Part shown: piece by piece, positions 8,540-17,356 of the stretch | How the letters are laid out: every line of letters begins with the position of its first letter | How positions within the stretch are numbered: the first letter of the stretch is position 1 | Source of the DNA: Ophiothrix spiculata | Lineage: Eukaryota > Echinodermata > Ophiuroidea > Amphilepidida > Ophiotrichidae | Length of the DNA stretch: 29,296 nucleotides | NCBI GenBank assembly: GCA_000969725.1 | Contig: JXSR01S003129.1 | Strand: one strand, 5' to 3' | Notes under the pieces: generated by a model | The model's database searches: none | Told to the model about the DNA's origin: nothing | What the model saw: only the letters and a program-made list of their open reading frames with translations | Translations under genes and position numbers: made by a program

Positions 8540-9400
8540 TTAAACAATTTATATTAAACCTTTGTTCACAGTCTGTGGGCTTTCTATAGCTGGAACATAG
8601 GAAGGAGTAGTAGAACAGTTCACTATTCACTGCTGCTATTTAAAAAAAGATATCATGCAAACTTGTCATTTAACCATGATCCTTCCAAAGAGTATCAGTA
8701 TATTTCTGAATATAACAATGATACCTTTGATGATACTTGCCAACATTCCCAAAAAACGAAATCAGAAAAATGTATTAAAAGGAATTGTAATGTTATGCAA
8801 AAGTTAATCCTTCTTGGGCATTTATGAGTGCATATGCCATTGCCTCTTCAAATGATGACTATGATGTGTGTATAGTTGGCAATGTCAGTGTAAGTGTGCA
8901 GGTATTTGCAAGAGGGTATTTACTCATATTCCTGCTGAACAGCCCAGGAGTGTGTTGGAAATTAACACTGCATTGATCCAATCCAAGGGGTGTTATGTGC
9001 CGAACACCTGCTGTGAACATTAGCACGTCCTCAAAACGGAATACAAAAATAATTCATTTTAATAAGAGCTGTTACTTGCATTTATTGAAACACTCTTTAA
9101 TAAAATTCATATAATGGTCTAGGTTTTTTAAGGTTTATGGGGATGTGCTGCAATTCGGGTTGCAACATCAAGCTCTCTGGTATTTCAATTTGTCCTTTTT
9201 CTTCACAAAACACAGTATTTTGATGGCTTTTCTTTTAAAATTTTCCCAAAATTTGTGCCGAATTAGAGCATTTCTTCCAAAATTTCGAAAATTTGTGCCA
9301 AAATAGTACAAGTTTGGGCAAAAATATATTATTTTTTGAAAAAAAACCCTATAAATTTGGAAGAATTGTTTTATATATATCGTAGGCAACAAAATAAAAT
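8540..9400. other. No gene seen
   Basis: A plus-strand frame of about 50 codons at about 8826-8970 (MSAYAIASSNDDYDVCIVG) is open but resembles nothing I know. The 9180-9360 part has repeated AAAATTTGTGCC words. Confidence 0.45.
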
Positions 9401-9404
9401 TATT

Positions 9405-9535
9405 GGCGGATGGACCTTTCAAGTAGGGTCGGTCGGTCGGGCGAGTTTTTTAATTAAAAAACCCCTCTTCTCCTTGAGCCAGGGGGTAGAGGAATAGCAG
9501 TTAGGGGAATAATGCACACATCGCTTTTTGGCAAG
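9405..9535. repeat. Dispersed repeat, copy 2 of 2
   Basis: About 90% identical by eye to 7452-7577, ending at the same TTTTTGGCAA. It includes the same TTTTTTAATTAAAAAA palindrome. Flanks differ completely from copy 1 on both sides. Confidence 0.85.
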
Positions 9536-9539
9536 GTAT

Positions 9540-10126
9540 TGACCCTTAGAGTAATGAAATATGAGATGGCAAATTAGAGGTTGCAGTTTTATGGGTTATA
9601 TCAGACGTTTTTCTAAATGGCCGCCTGAATGTATACAAACCATAGGAAAATGCTTTTGTCAGGGTTTTTAAAGGTTCATTACAACGGTAATTTTGATGTC
9701 GTAAGTCATATTCAACAATTATATGTTTGTTATACTTAGTATATACCTGAAAATTGGGTTGATCAGCCATGTAATAATGGAGATACGACAAATTAAAGAA
9801 GCACGGTCTGATTGCTTCAGCTTTTTTTTCAAACTTTTTGAGATTTTAATACAAAAATGTTGCTCATATTTTTCTCATATCCCGTGTGAAATTTCACGGC
9901 TGAGTTATGTTCCGTTTTGAAGATATGTATGAAGATATGTATCTAATTATGGTAACCATGAAAATTAATTTTGTATAGTAACGTATAGGTGACTCTGAAA
10001 TACAAAATTGCCCATAAAATCAAAACGGTTTGACCAATTCATCTGAAATTTGAAACTTAGACTTCTTTAGTGGTCATCTTTCATATGACATTGAAAACTA
10101 AATTTTGAAAAATCAGACCAAGCTCC
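9540..10126. other. No gene seen
   Basis: AT-rich sequence. Short frames on both strands have no protein-like character. Confidence 0.5.
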
Positions 10127-10131
10127 TTTAA

Positions 10132-10374
10132 CCCTAACACTTTTAAGCAATCTCCTCGGAAATTTTAAAGTAAAAAATCACGGGTTTTCACCTGGAATCG
10201 AACCCGGGACCTCTCGCTTCCCAATCCGGTTATCACTATGTCAAGCCACTGAGCAGGCGCTGCCATGGCAGCGATTCCGCGATCATAGCTAACTCCGGTC
10301 TATGACGTATTTGGACTTAGGCGATTTTCTTGATTTTGTGGAATGGGATTGTGTGAGGTTCGGTGGTGCTAGGG
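10132..10374. mobile_element. 243-bp TTAA-flanked element, piggyBac-type ends
   Basis: TTAA at 10128-10131 and TTAA at 10375-10378 flank a segment that begins CCCTAACAC and ends GTGCTAGGG, inverted repeats with one mismatch in nine. TTAA target duplications and CCCT-A termini are hallmarks of piggyBac transposons, so this looks like a short non-autonomous piggyBac-type element. It contains the tRNA-like sequence described separately. The inverted repeat is short, so some doubt remains. Confidence 0.55.
10172..10260 (-). repeat. tRNA-derived SINE-like sequence with Pol III boxes
   Basis: On the minus strand a perfect B box, GGTTCGATTCC, lies at 10194-10204 within a T-arm-like GGTCCCGGGTTCGATTCCAGG split at its mismatch. 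An A-box-like TGGCTTGACATAGTG lies at 10234-10248, 44 bases upstream. A TTTTTT run at 10172-10177 would end Pol III transcription. The 3' half, GCGAGAGGTCCCGGGTTC, resembles tRNA-Pro, and a loop TTGGGAA would present GGG. However, the acceptor ends and the anticodon stem do not pair, so this is a tRNA-derived repeat or relic rather than a working tRNA gene. Confidence 0.65.
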
Positions 10375-10379
10375 TTAAA

Positions 10380-10850
10380 GATGGCCGCTTTTACATGTAA
10401 AAGTACAGGAAAATCTGAACTTTAAATGGACCATAACTCATCAAGGAAGCAATTTTTCATGTTGATATATTATGTTTTCAAATCCCTGGAATGGGCTCCA
10501 AATTGGTTCTGAGAGTGTACAAAGTCTCCAGTTGTATTTGTTTTTAAAGTTGGATTATGTTCATCTTTTTGGAACATACTTGTAAAATATTCTTTTGTGT
10601 GAAAAATACTCTTTTTGGAGTTGCAAAATACTCTTTTGTGATCTGAGAGGTTGTCATGTGTAAACTTGGGCAAGTTGAAGCTAGTTCTTGCAGGTACTTA
10701 GGGGGAGCGCATTAAGGCCTTGTGGCTTACAGGTCCACGAGGTCTGCACTTCTCCCATAGCACCAGACTTCAGCAAGTTCTAGCTTCAAAGTCTCTAGGA
10801 CTGGTCACAAATGGACCCTAACCCTCAGCAAATAATTTTACTAAACACAC
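10380..10850. other. No gene seen; 3' flank of the piggyBac relic
   Basis: The sequence just left of the piggyBac stop should hold its 3' UTR and terminal repeat. A palindromic CTTAAG-like patch and GCATTAAGGCC occur at about 10700-10720, but I could not match a terminal repeat to the other side. Confidence 0.4.
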
Positions 10851-11159
10851 TTGTCACTCTCTACTCTGCACTGTTACTTTGCTGCACAGAGCCAATTCGC
10901 ACGAGATGCATCCGAATCTGGTGATGATTGTGTTGCCAGATGGAGTCTTTCTGTTGATCCGACAACACCAAACACAGAGCTTGGGCTTGATGTTGAGCTT
11001 GCCCATCTCATGGTTCCAAGCATTCGCGCAAGCAACAGGTGTAATGGATGCACCAGGGCCCTTTTTTCTCAAATGATCTTTTGCAAATCCTGCAATGAGT
11101 CCTATCGCAATGTCTAGGATGAAATCTTGAGTGTTTGGTGCTCCCATGACCAGGGCTTT

Positions 11160-11290
11160 CATCATCATCACCACTATGATCATCTTCATCCTCATCATCA
11201 TCATCATCTAGATCACTAAATTAACTTCCCCATCATCACTACCATCTGATTCACAGCTGCAAATAAATCTAGATGAAACTGGCCGACATC
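11160..11290 (-). other. Acidic coding-like stretch inside the piggyBac relic
   Basis: In a frame different from the C-terminal domain, the minus strand reads SCESDGSDDGEVNLV, a stop, then DDDDDEDEDDHSGDDDESPG. It uses a GAT/ATC trinucleotide run at 11160-11210. Acidic tracts occur at the N-terminus of piggyBac transposases, so this may be the N-terminus of a second copy inserted into the first. A simple GAT repeat is an equally possible explanation. Confidence 0.35.
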
Positions 11291-11599
11291 TTGCGGTCAT
11301 GACCTCACATCCTATTCATACTCTTAAGTCTTTGCAGAAGATAATGAAGCAAAGGTTCAATTTTCACAATGTAATATCTTCAAGGTGCTGAAGTAATTCC
11401 TTCCTATGTTTCTTACGCTCATTGAAAACTTTCCTCTTCACCAATTCAGCCTTGTCGTCATGTGATGTTACGTTGGAGAGTATATATATTGTGTTGGAGC
11501 AAGAAAGAGTTGATTTCTTTTCTTCCTTAACAGGATTAAAAAGAAAACACAACATAAAAATGAACATGAACAAAATAGGCAAAACTCAGTAACGGAATC

Positions 11600-11705
11600 A
11601 TTTACATGGTACATCCCACACTTTTTGTACATGGTGGAGCGGGTATTTCTGTTTCCCCATGAACTGATGTTGAGGATCTCTTGCATTGAGGGTGAAATAT
11701 GGAAT
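11600..11705 (-). pseudogene. Second copy of a piggyBac N-terminal segment
   Basis: The minus strand reads YFTLNARDPQHQFMGKQ and LHHVQKVWDV, which matches ALHRDPQQLFMGKQPLYHIQ KVWDA at 12480-12575 in protein and at about 80% in DNA. It lies out of order, just after the C-terminal VNAYICF block. It shows that parts of two piggyBac copies are joined here, by nested insertion or by local duplication. Confidence 0.7.
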
Positions 11706-13325
11706 GCATATAAAGCAAATGTATGCATTTACCCTTGCCATGCTACTAGAAAATACAACAGCTGCTTCCACCAAGCCTACAATTTCTAAGGAGGCATGTA
11801 TGGTAAGCTCTCTGTTGATAATGTTTATCAACATTAGTCATGTTCTGAGTATAGCTTAGTACCTGCTGAGGTGCTAGGACATGTTGCTGTTCCCATTTCT
11901 TGTTGGGTGCAGCTTTAACTCTGTGTAGAAAGTGGTCTGGTTGGTGTAGCATTTGATGACCGCTGGAAAGAACTATCATGGTCTTTGAGTCTTTCCAGGC
12001 GACTGATGTCAGCTGGCCTTTCTTGTGGCTGTGTGACATGCATCTGGGTGTCAGTGCTTTAGTCAATTCACCAATAAGTTCCCCAGATCTGAAGTCTTGG
12101 GGCAGCACATTACTATTCTTCCTGCATGCCCATTGCCCAAGTGAGATATGTCTTGTTCTCATGGAAGTCCTCTGCTACCTCAACACTAGTGTAAAAGCAT
12201 TCAGTGTAGACATGATGGTATGCTCCAAAATACGGCTGTACAGTTTGTAACACCAGTGTTTTTATCTGAACCGGCTGCTGCTGCACAGCACAGGATGTGT
12301 AATAAAATTACCCATGTATCCTGTGGCCGATTCCGAAAATGTGTAGATTTTGAAGCCTTGTCGTATCGGCTTACTCGGCATAAAGAATTTGGTGATCCAT
12401 GCCTGGAAGCCCTTGTAGCGGACCATGGCTTCATCCAAGGCCAGGTTCTTTGTTGGTCGGTACTTCTGTTGGCACTGGTGTAGTACTGCATCCCACACTT
12501 TTTGTATGTGGTAGAGTGGCTGCTTCCCCATGAACAGCTGCTGAGGATCTCTATGCAACGCTGGTGACATATCCGGATGTGCACAAGCTTAATGTGTAGC
12601 CAACAAGAAGAATCAGTCTCTTGTTATGGTCTGGGATATCAGGATATTATGGTAAGCAGGGTGACTTGACCAATAATCTCTCATACTAGGGAGCTTAAAC
12701 AGCCCCATCACAATGTGGATTCCAAACTACGCCTTCATTTCTTCCAGTGTGGTTGGGTCTCTCTCTGCCCTCGTCAATTTAAGATTTGTGTATCTCACCA
12801 TTAGTTGAAAAACTTCATCAGTGAAGAATTCCTTGAGTATCTCAACTGGTTGAGTTGTCTGTGATAATGAAGGTTGGCCCTTGAGGAGTCAGGCCAAGGA
12901 AATCCTTCACGATGATAGGAGTGGAAAGACTGGTCCAACAATCTTCAGGTTCAGCCAGTGGTGTTGGCTGAGCTGAATGAGAGCGTGATGGTGGACCGGT
13001 CAGCAAAGGAATGTCGAAGGCCTGGCTAGGGGCAAGACTCTTCCCTTTCTTCTCTTTCACCTCTGCCACCTCAACACTGCTTGCTGCTCTTGATGTACTT
13101 GCAATTTGTTCCTCTGGTGACCAATAATAGAAAAATCAAAAGAACACATATGAAATCTATGCCTGGTTGAACCCAGACATAGATAAATAATAAAATAGGG
13201 ACATTTCTGGCCCAGATAAGTCTTACGATAATATGAATGATATTGAAATGTCTCAAGCTTGGTGAATAAAGTGAATATGAATCAGGATAAGATCTTTTCC
13301 GATTCTATCTGACAACCTAATAATA

Positions 13326-13574
13326 TGTGACGCGTTACATCAAAAGGTTCAAGTTCTCGGCCAAGCAAATTTTGAGATACAGGCAAATAAAGCTCGTAAA
13401 TTATAAAGAAAATAAGGAAATTGTCATCTTTATTCACCATATCTTCAAAATTTAAACTTCAATTTCACAAGCAAGGTATCATTTTAAAGCTTAATTTATT
13501 ATCTTCAAAGTAACACAGAAATCTCAATTTTGTCAAAGGTAGACAACTTGACCCTTTTGATGTAACGCGTCACA
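13326..13574. mobile_element. 249-bp MITE with TA target duplication (Tc1/mariner-type)
   Basis: The left end TGTGACGCGTTACATCAAAA at 13326 is repeated in inverted form at the right end, finishing CGCGTCACA at 13574. TA dinucleotides flank both sides (13324-13325 and 13575-13576). Similarity of the arms extends to about 55 bases with mismatches (TCAAGTT, then ATTTTGAGAT versus AATTGAGAT). There is no coding capacity. TA duplications and long arms suit a Tc1/mariner-derived MITE. Confidence 0.85.
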
Positions 13575-13575
13575 T

Positions 13576-14247
13576 ATGATGTTCATTCTGACATATAAAT
13601 TAGGAAGCACTACAATGGTCACAGCAGGTTGGTGGTGATTGAACCTTTTGTGGGGAAAATTCTTCAAGATCAGTTAATGTGAAATACTGTGCAATATGTT
13701 AGGGCCAACATGCTAGATCTTCATTGCGGTATTGCGGCATTTTAGCATCTGTATCGCTACATTTAAGTGTGTTACTATGATAGAGCGTAGATACAGCATT
13801 CTGTACATCCCTACCCTCGTGTCCGCTTTCCTGTACAAACTCTTCCAATATGCGAGGACTTCCAAAATTGATAACATTCCTAATATTTGGAATATTAACT
13901 CCAAGACTGAATGCAAGAATGATGTTCATTCTGATACATATATGAAGCACTACAATGGTCACAGCAGGTTGGTGGTGATTGAACCTCTGGTGGGGAAAAT
14001 TCTTAATGTAAAAATCTGTGCAATATGTTGGCGCCGACATGCTAGATCTTCATTGCAGTATTGCAGCATTTTAGCATCTGTATCGCTACATTTAAGTGTG
14101 TTACTATGATAGAGCGTAGATACAGCATTCTGTCCATCCCTACCCGCGCGTCCGCTTTCCTGTACAAACTCTCTTCCAGTGTGCGAGGACATCCAAAATT
14201 GATAACATTCCTATTATTTGGAATATTAATTCCAAGACCGAACGCAA
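13576..14247. repeat. 343-bp tandem duplication within the RecQ-like relic
   Basis: Copy A is 13576-13918 and copy B is 13919-14247. Both begin ATGATGTTCATTCTGA and are about 90% identical. Copy A starts exactly at the TA duplication of the MITE. The copies carry different damage, described under the helicase entry. Confidence 0.9.
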
Positions 14248-14437
14248 CTGTAGCTATCACAAGTCTGACAGAACTATTTACCTTTGGAAAATATTCCAAG
14301 ACATGTGATTTGTTTGCGTCAGCTGTTTTACTATGGAACATGGCAACTGAAGACAATTTTGACGAAGGATGATTGATGCATTGATGGAAATAAACATAAA
14401 CAGACCTATACTCTGTAAATCTTGAAGTATGCAACAA
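13576..14437 (-). pseudogene. RecQ-like DNA helicase, C-terminal half, duplicated and broken
   Basis: Copy B on the minus strand reads VAMFHSKTADANKSHVLEYF, then VRLVIATVAFGLGINIPNNR and NVINFGCPRTLEE (motif V). After a frame change come FVQESGRAGRDGQNAVSTLY (motif VI with its arginine finger), then YCNEDLACRRQHI and, in another frame, TCCDHCSAS, which together form the RecQ zinc-binding site. The frame change is caused by an extra 2 bases in a CTCTCTT run at about 14169-14175. Copy A (13699-14040) keeps the frame there but has QESGHEGRDVQ, losing two motif VI residues. RecQ helicases unwind DNA 3' to 5'; multicopy relatives occur in invertebrate repeats. Neither copy is intact. Confidence 0.85.
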
Positions 14438-14588
14438 GTAGCTGATTTACACACAAAAACCAATATGACCGTAAGGAGAAGTAAATTAGTCCAATTTTCT
14501 CAAATCATAAGTGAGTACCAAATCTTGATGAATATTCAAATGAATTTATTTACAATGTTTGTCCATGTGTTATCAAAAAAATTAACCC

Positions 14589-15188
14589 NNNNNNNNNNNN
14601 NNNNNNNNNNNNNNNNNNNNNNNNNNNNNNNNNNNNNNNNNNNNNNNNNNNNNNNNNNNNNNNNNNNNNNNNNNNNNNNNNNNNNNNNNNNNNNNNNNNN
14701 NNNNNNNNNNNNNNNNNNNNNNNNNNNNNNNNNNNNNNNNNNNNNNNNNNNNNNNNNNNNNNNNNNNNNNNNNNNNNNNNNNNNNNNNNNNNNNNNNNNN
14801 NNNNNNNNNNNNNNNNNNNNNNNNNNNNNNNNNNNNNNNNNNNNNNNNNNNNNNNNNNNNNNNNNNNNNNNNNNNNNNNNNNNNNNNNNNNNNNNNNNNN
14901 NNNNNNNNNNNNNNNNNNNNNNNNNNNNNNNNNNNNNNNNNNNNNNNNNNNNNNNNNNNNNNNNNNNNNNNNNNNNNNNNNNNNNNNNNNNNNNNNNNNN
15001 NNNNNNNNNNNNNNNNNNNNNNNNNNNNNNNNNNNNNNNNNNNNNNNNNNNNNNNNNNNNNNNNNNNNNNNNNNNNNNNNNNNNNNNNNNNNNNNNNNNN
15101 NNNNNNNNNNNNNNNNNNNNNNNNNNNNNNNNNNNNNNNNNNNNNNNNNNNNNNNNNNNNNNNNNNNNNNNNNNNNNNNNNNNNNNNN
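14589..15188. other. Assembly gap of exactly 600 N
   Basis: The run of N is 600 bases, probably an estimated scaffold gap. It lies between the motif III exon and the C-terminal half of the RecQ-like relic and would be expected to hold motifs IV and neighbouring exons. Confidence 1.
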
Positions 15189-15211
15189 ATTAAGACCTCA
15201 CTAAAGACTAT

Positions 15212-15383
15212 GGCCCGTATTCCAGAAAGGTGTTTAGTTAAATCAAGGTTTTATTTCTCGTCAACAGCACGACTCATTGAACTGTTCTGCTTGAAAGCTG
15301 CAATGATGCATATCATTCCTGGACAGTTGATGCTCAGTTAAACAATTAATGGTTTAGCTAAACATCTTTCTGGAATACGGGCC
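15212..15383. mobile_element. 172-bp MITE with TAT duplication and known empty site
   Basis: Terminal inverted repeats start GGCCCGTATTCCAGAAAG and continue imperfectly for about 30 bases. TAT flanks both ends (15209-15211 and 15384-15386). The paralogous site in copy 2 has a single TAT at 16317-16319 with no insert, which proves the boundaries and the 3-bp duplication. A 3-bp duplication is compatible with a Harbinger-type MITE, although the usual TWA target is not matched exactly. Confidence 0.92.
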
Positions 15384-15682
15384 TATTGGTTTCTGAAGGT
15401 AAATTTATGATGAGTCTCCTTGACTTTTCAATAGGGTTGAGCCATGAAGGTATACCCAAAATGTGAGAAATGAAAACCGAGCTGTATTTTTGAAACGGCT
15501 GGTGTAGAATGATGGTATAATGATTTTTATGTTATATTTTTGGGGTTAGAATTTAGCTGAGATTGCATATTTTTCATGTCAATATTGATTGAATTTTAGG
15601 GCTCATTCTTGGATTTATGGCCATCACACTGACTCTTCACTTATCTAGTGTGAGGTGTTTATTTGGTTTTCATTGTACTTAC

Positions 15683-15892
15683 ATTGCTATTTCGTGTTCA
15701 CGATCCAAACACATGCGTTGACGTGCGCTCTTTATCTCCTGAACCAGTTTTTCTGGGCCTCAATTTCACACACGTGAACGAAATCTGGAAAGGATCAATG
15801 CGATCGCCCTGGTCTGTCTTTGAATAGGTTTTCCGATTCTATTTCTAGCATTTTTACTAATCGTTTCAGATCTTCTTCTCTGCCATCACCTC
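15683..15892 (-). pseudogene. Broken copy of the exon at 16619-16823
   Basis: Splice signals are preserved: an acceptor GATACAG before 15892 and a donor GTAAGT at 15677-15682. The frame starts GGDGREEDLKRLVKMLEIES and continues LFKDRPGRSH. CGA has become TGA at 15795-15797, a CpG-type change, and one A is lost in the GAGGCCCAG stretch compared with GAGGACCCAG in the other copy. A 6-base insertion adds two residues. This copy cannot make the peptide. Confidence 0.8.
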
Positions 15893-15928
15893 CTGTATCA
15901 TTTGGGATAAGACGTTAAGGGAGACATT

Positions 15929-16154
15929 TCAGGGTGGAGCCACAATAGAATTATTGGGATTCAAGAACATTTGAGCCAAGAATAAAAATATTATGTACAA
16001 TGTTGACGACGTATTCTCCTCCATTGCTAGGGATATCATGACATTTCTTCTGATCTGGTCAGATGATGTTGCTGTCAAAGCCATAATGAGGGTTTCTGGC
16101 ATTATTGCCCCAAATCTGGCCAAGTTGCGGAACGCTGGTCTAAAATCTGCACCC
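15929..16154 (-). pseudogene. RecQ-like helicase exon with motif III
   Basis: An acceptor TTTTCATTTGGCAG ends at about 16155 on the minus strand and opens RGADFRPAFRNLARFGAIMP, then ETLIMALTATSSDQIRRNVM. DFRP-x-(F/Y)R followed by ALTAT is the segment after motif II and motif III of RecQ helicases (WGHDFRPxY and ALTAT). Frame continuity is good for about 70 codons. Beyond MEENTSSTLY it reads into sequence unlike RecQ, and a GTACAT may be a donor. It lies upstream, in coding order, of the helicase C-terminal half across the N gap and is probably part of the same gene. Confidence 0.75.
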
Positions 16155-16183
16155 CTGCCAAATGAAAACTATTATTACTATTA

Positions 16184-16296
16184 TTAGAATGATAAAAGTT
16201 GATGCCTGATTAATATTATTACTATTGGTAGAATGATAAAAGTTGATGCCTGATTAATATTTTTACTTTTGTTAGAATGATAAAAGTTGATGCTTG
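16184..16296. repeat. 44-bp tandem repeat, about 2.5 units
   Basis: AGAATGATAAAAGTTGATGC recurs at 16186, 16230 and 16274 with an exact 44-base period. The last unit runs into the left edge of segmental copy 2, so this array sits at the duplication junction. Confidence 0.9.
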
Positions 16297-16889
16297 ATTA
16301 AGACTTCACTAAAGACTATTGGTTTCTGAAGGTAAATTTATGATGAGTCTCCTTGACTTTTCATAGGGTTGAGCCATGAAGATATACCCAAAATGTGAGA
16401 AATGAAAACGAGCCGTATTTTTGAAACGGCTGTGTAGAATGATTGTATAATGATTTTTATGTTATATTTTGGGGGTTAGAATTTAGCTGAGATTGCATAT
16501 TTTTCATCATGTCAATATTGATGGAATTTTAGGGCTCATCATTCTTGGATTTATGGCCATCACATGGACTCTACACTTATCTAGTGTGAGATGTTTATTT
16601 GGTTTTCATTGTACTTACATTGCTATTTCGTGTTCACGATCCAAACAGATGCGTTGACGTGCGCTCTTTATCTTCTGAACCAGTTTTTCTGGGTCCTCAA
16701 TTTCACACATGTGAACGAAATCTGGAAAAGATCGATGCGATCGCCCTGGTCTGTCTTTGAATAGTTGTTCCGATTCCAAAATTGTAACCAATCGGTTCAG
16801 ATCCTCTTCTCTGCCATCACCTCCTGTATCATTTGGGATAAGAAGTTATGGGAGACATTTCAGGGTGGAGCCACAATAGAAAACCGCCT
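16297..16889. repeat. Segmental tandem duplication, copy 2
   Basis: Partner of 15189-15949, without the MITE. Contains the intact version of the duplicated exon. The two copies are separated by the RecQ motif III exon and the 44-bp array. Confidence 0.9.
16619..16823 (-). CDS. Intact 205-bp internal exon, unknown protein
   Basis: The acceptor ATTTGATACAG-type sequence ends before 16823 and the donor is GTAAGT at 16613-16618, both strong. The exon encodes about 68 residues without a stop: GGDGREEDLNRLVTILESEQ, LFKDRPGRSHRSFPDFVHMC, EIEDPEKLVQKIKSARQRIC, LDREHEIA. It is charged and helical in character. I do not recognise a domain. It sits upstream, in coding order, of the RecQ motif III exon, so it could belong to the same gene or to a different decayed gene. 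The other exons of a reading frame to the right were not identified. Confidence 0.5.
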
Positions 16890-17356
16890 CAGTGCAAGAA
16901 TTTTGTGTTGCGAATGGACTTTTCTTGATAACCTAAATTTTCAGACAAAATTACTAATTGCTAGAATGCATTTTTTAGATGGCCAGTAACTTGGTCCAAA
17001 AAAGTTTTTCATATTTTTGTCTTTACCCATGTGAAAAAAAGTCAATAATTTCTAATGACCCAATCTTGGTGACCTGAAATTCAAATGTATTTGTGACATG
17101 ACTAAGTAGCTCGCTATAAGCACATTATAGGATGCAGCACAGAGTAATGTAAATTGCCCCAGTTTAGAGTTTTTAGAGAGGGACTTATTGTGAGGGTCTA
17201 TCATCTATATAGTTCTTGTCCATTGCCAAAATCTTTCACAAATCTAAACACTAGATTACATCCTATGTGTCATTTTCTTCTTAAGTTTGCCATTGACTCT
17301 CACAAACTTTAGCAAGCAATGCTAAAATTGAATTGTTTGTTTAATGATGGACAAAA
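16890..17356. other. No gene seen
   Basis: AT-rich sequence after the end of the segmental duplication, without a supported frame or repeat. Confidence 0.5.

Larger units (their letters stand above)
10854..13120 (-). pseudogene. piggyBac transposase, nearly full length, multiply broken
   Basis: Read on the minus strand from an acceptor-like CACCAG at about 13120: SPEEQIASTSRAASSVE; PLLTGPPSRSHSAQPTP; KDFLGLTPQGPTFIITDNST; TLEEMKA, a TAG at 12727-12729, then FGIHIVMGLFKLPSMRDYWS; LYHIQKVWDAVLHQCQQKYR; LALDEAMVRYKG (first catalytic Asp at 12433-12435); KPIRQGFKIYTFSESATGYM; a frame change; YHHVYTECFYTSVEV; a change; VLPQDFRSGELIG; NVDKH (third Asp at 11827-11829); MARVNAYIC. After an interruption of about 500 bases the C-terminus is QDFILDIAIGLIAGF and the Cys-rich CVWCCRINRKTPSG with TRFGCISCELALCS, the zinc-binding tail. 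The second catalytic residue reads Glu instead of Asp. Stops, frameshifts and the internal interruption make it inactive. Confidence 0.85.
15189..15949. repeat. Segmental tandem duplication, copy 1
   Basis: This segment matches 16297-16889 at about 93% by eye, starting ATTAAGAC-TCACTAAAGAC and ending GGAGCCACAATAGAA, where similarity stops. Copy 1 begins at the edge of the N gap, so its true left end may be hidden. It carries an extra 172-bp MITE. Confidence 0.9.

Noticed and set aside
10186-10260. Functional tRNA-Pro gene
   Set aside because: A and B boxes and the T arm are present, but acceptor ends and the anticodon stem do not pair, so a working tRNA is not supported.
10851-11117. Plus-strand ORFs over the piggyBac C-terminus
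   Set aside because: Shadows of the minus-strand Cys-rich domain, whose family match is clear.
11160-11210. Poly-methionine start of the minus-strand ORF at 10854-11207
   Set aside because: It is a GAT/ATG trinucleotide run read in one frame. The real homology begins at QDFILDIAIG.
14429-15193. 254-codon plus-strand ORF
   Set aside because: Most of it is the N gap translated as unknown residues.
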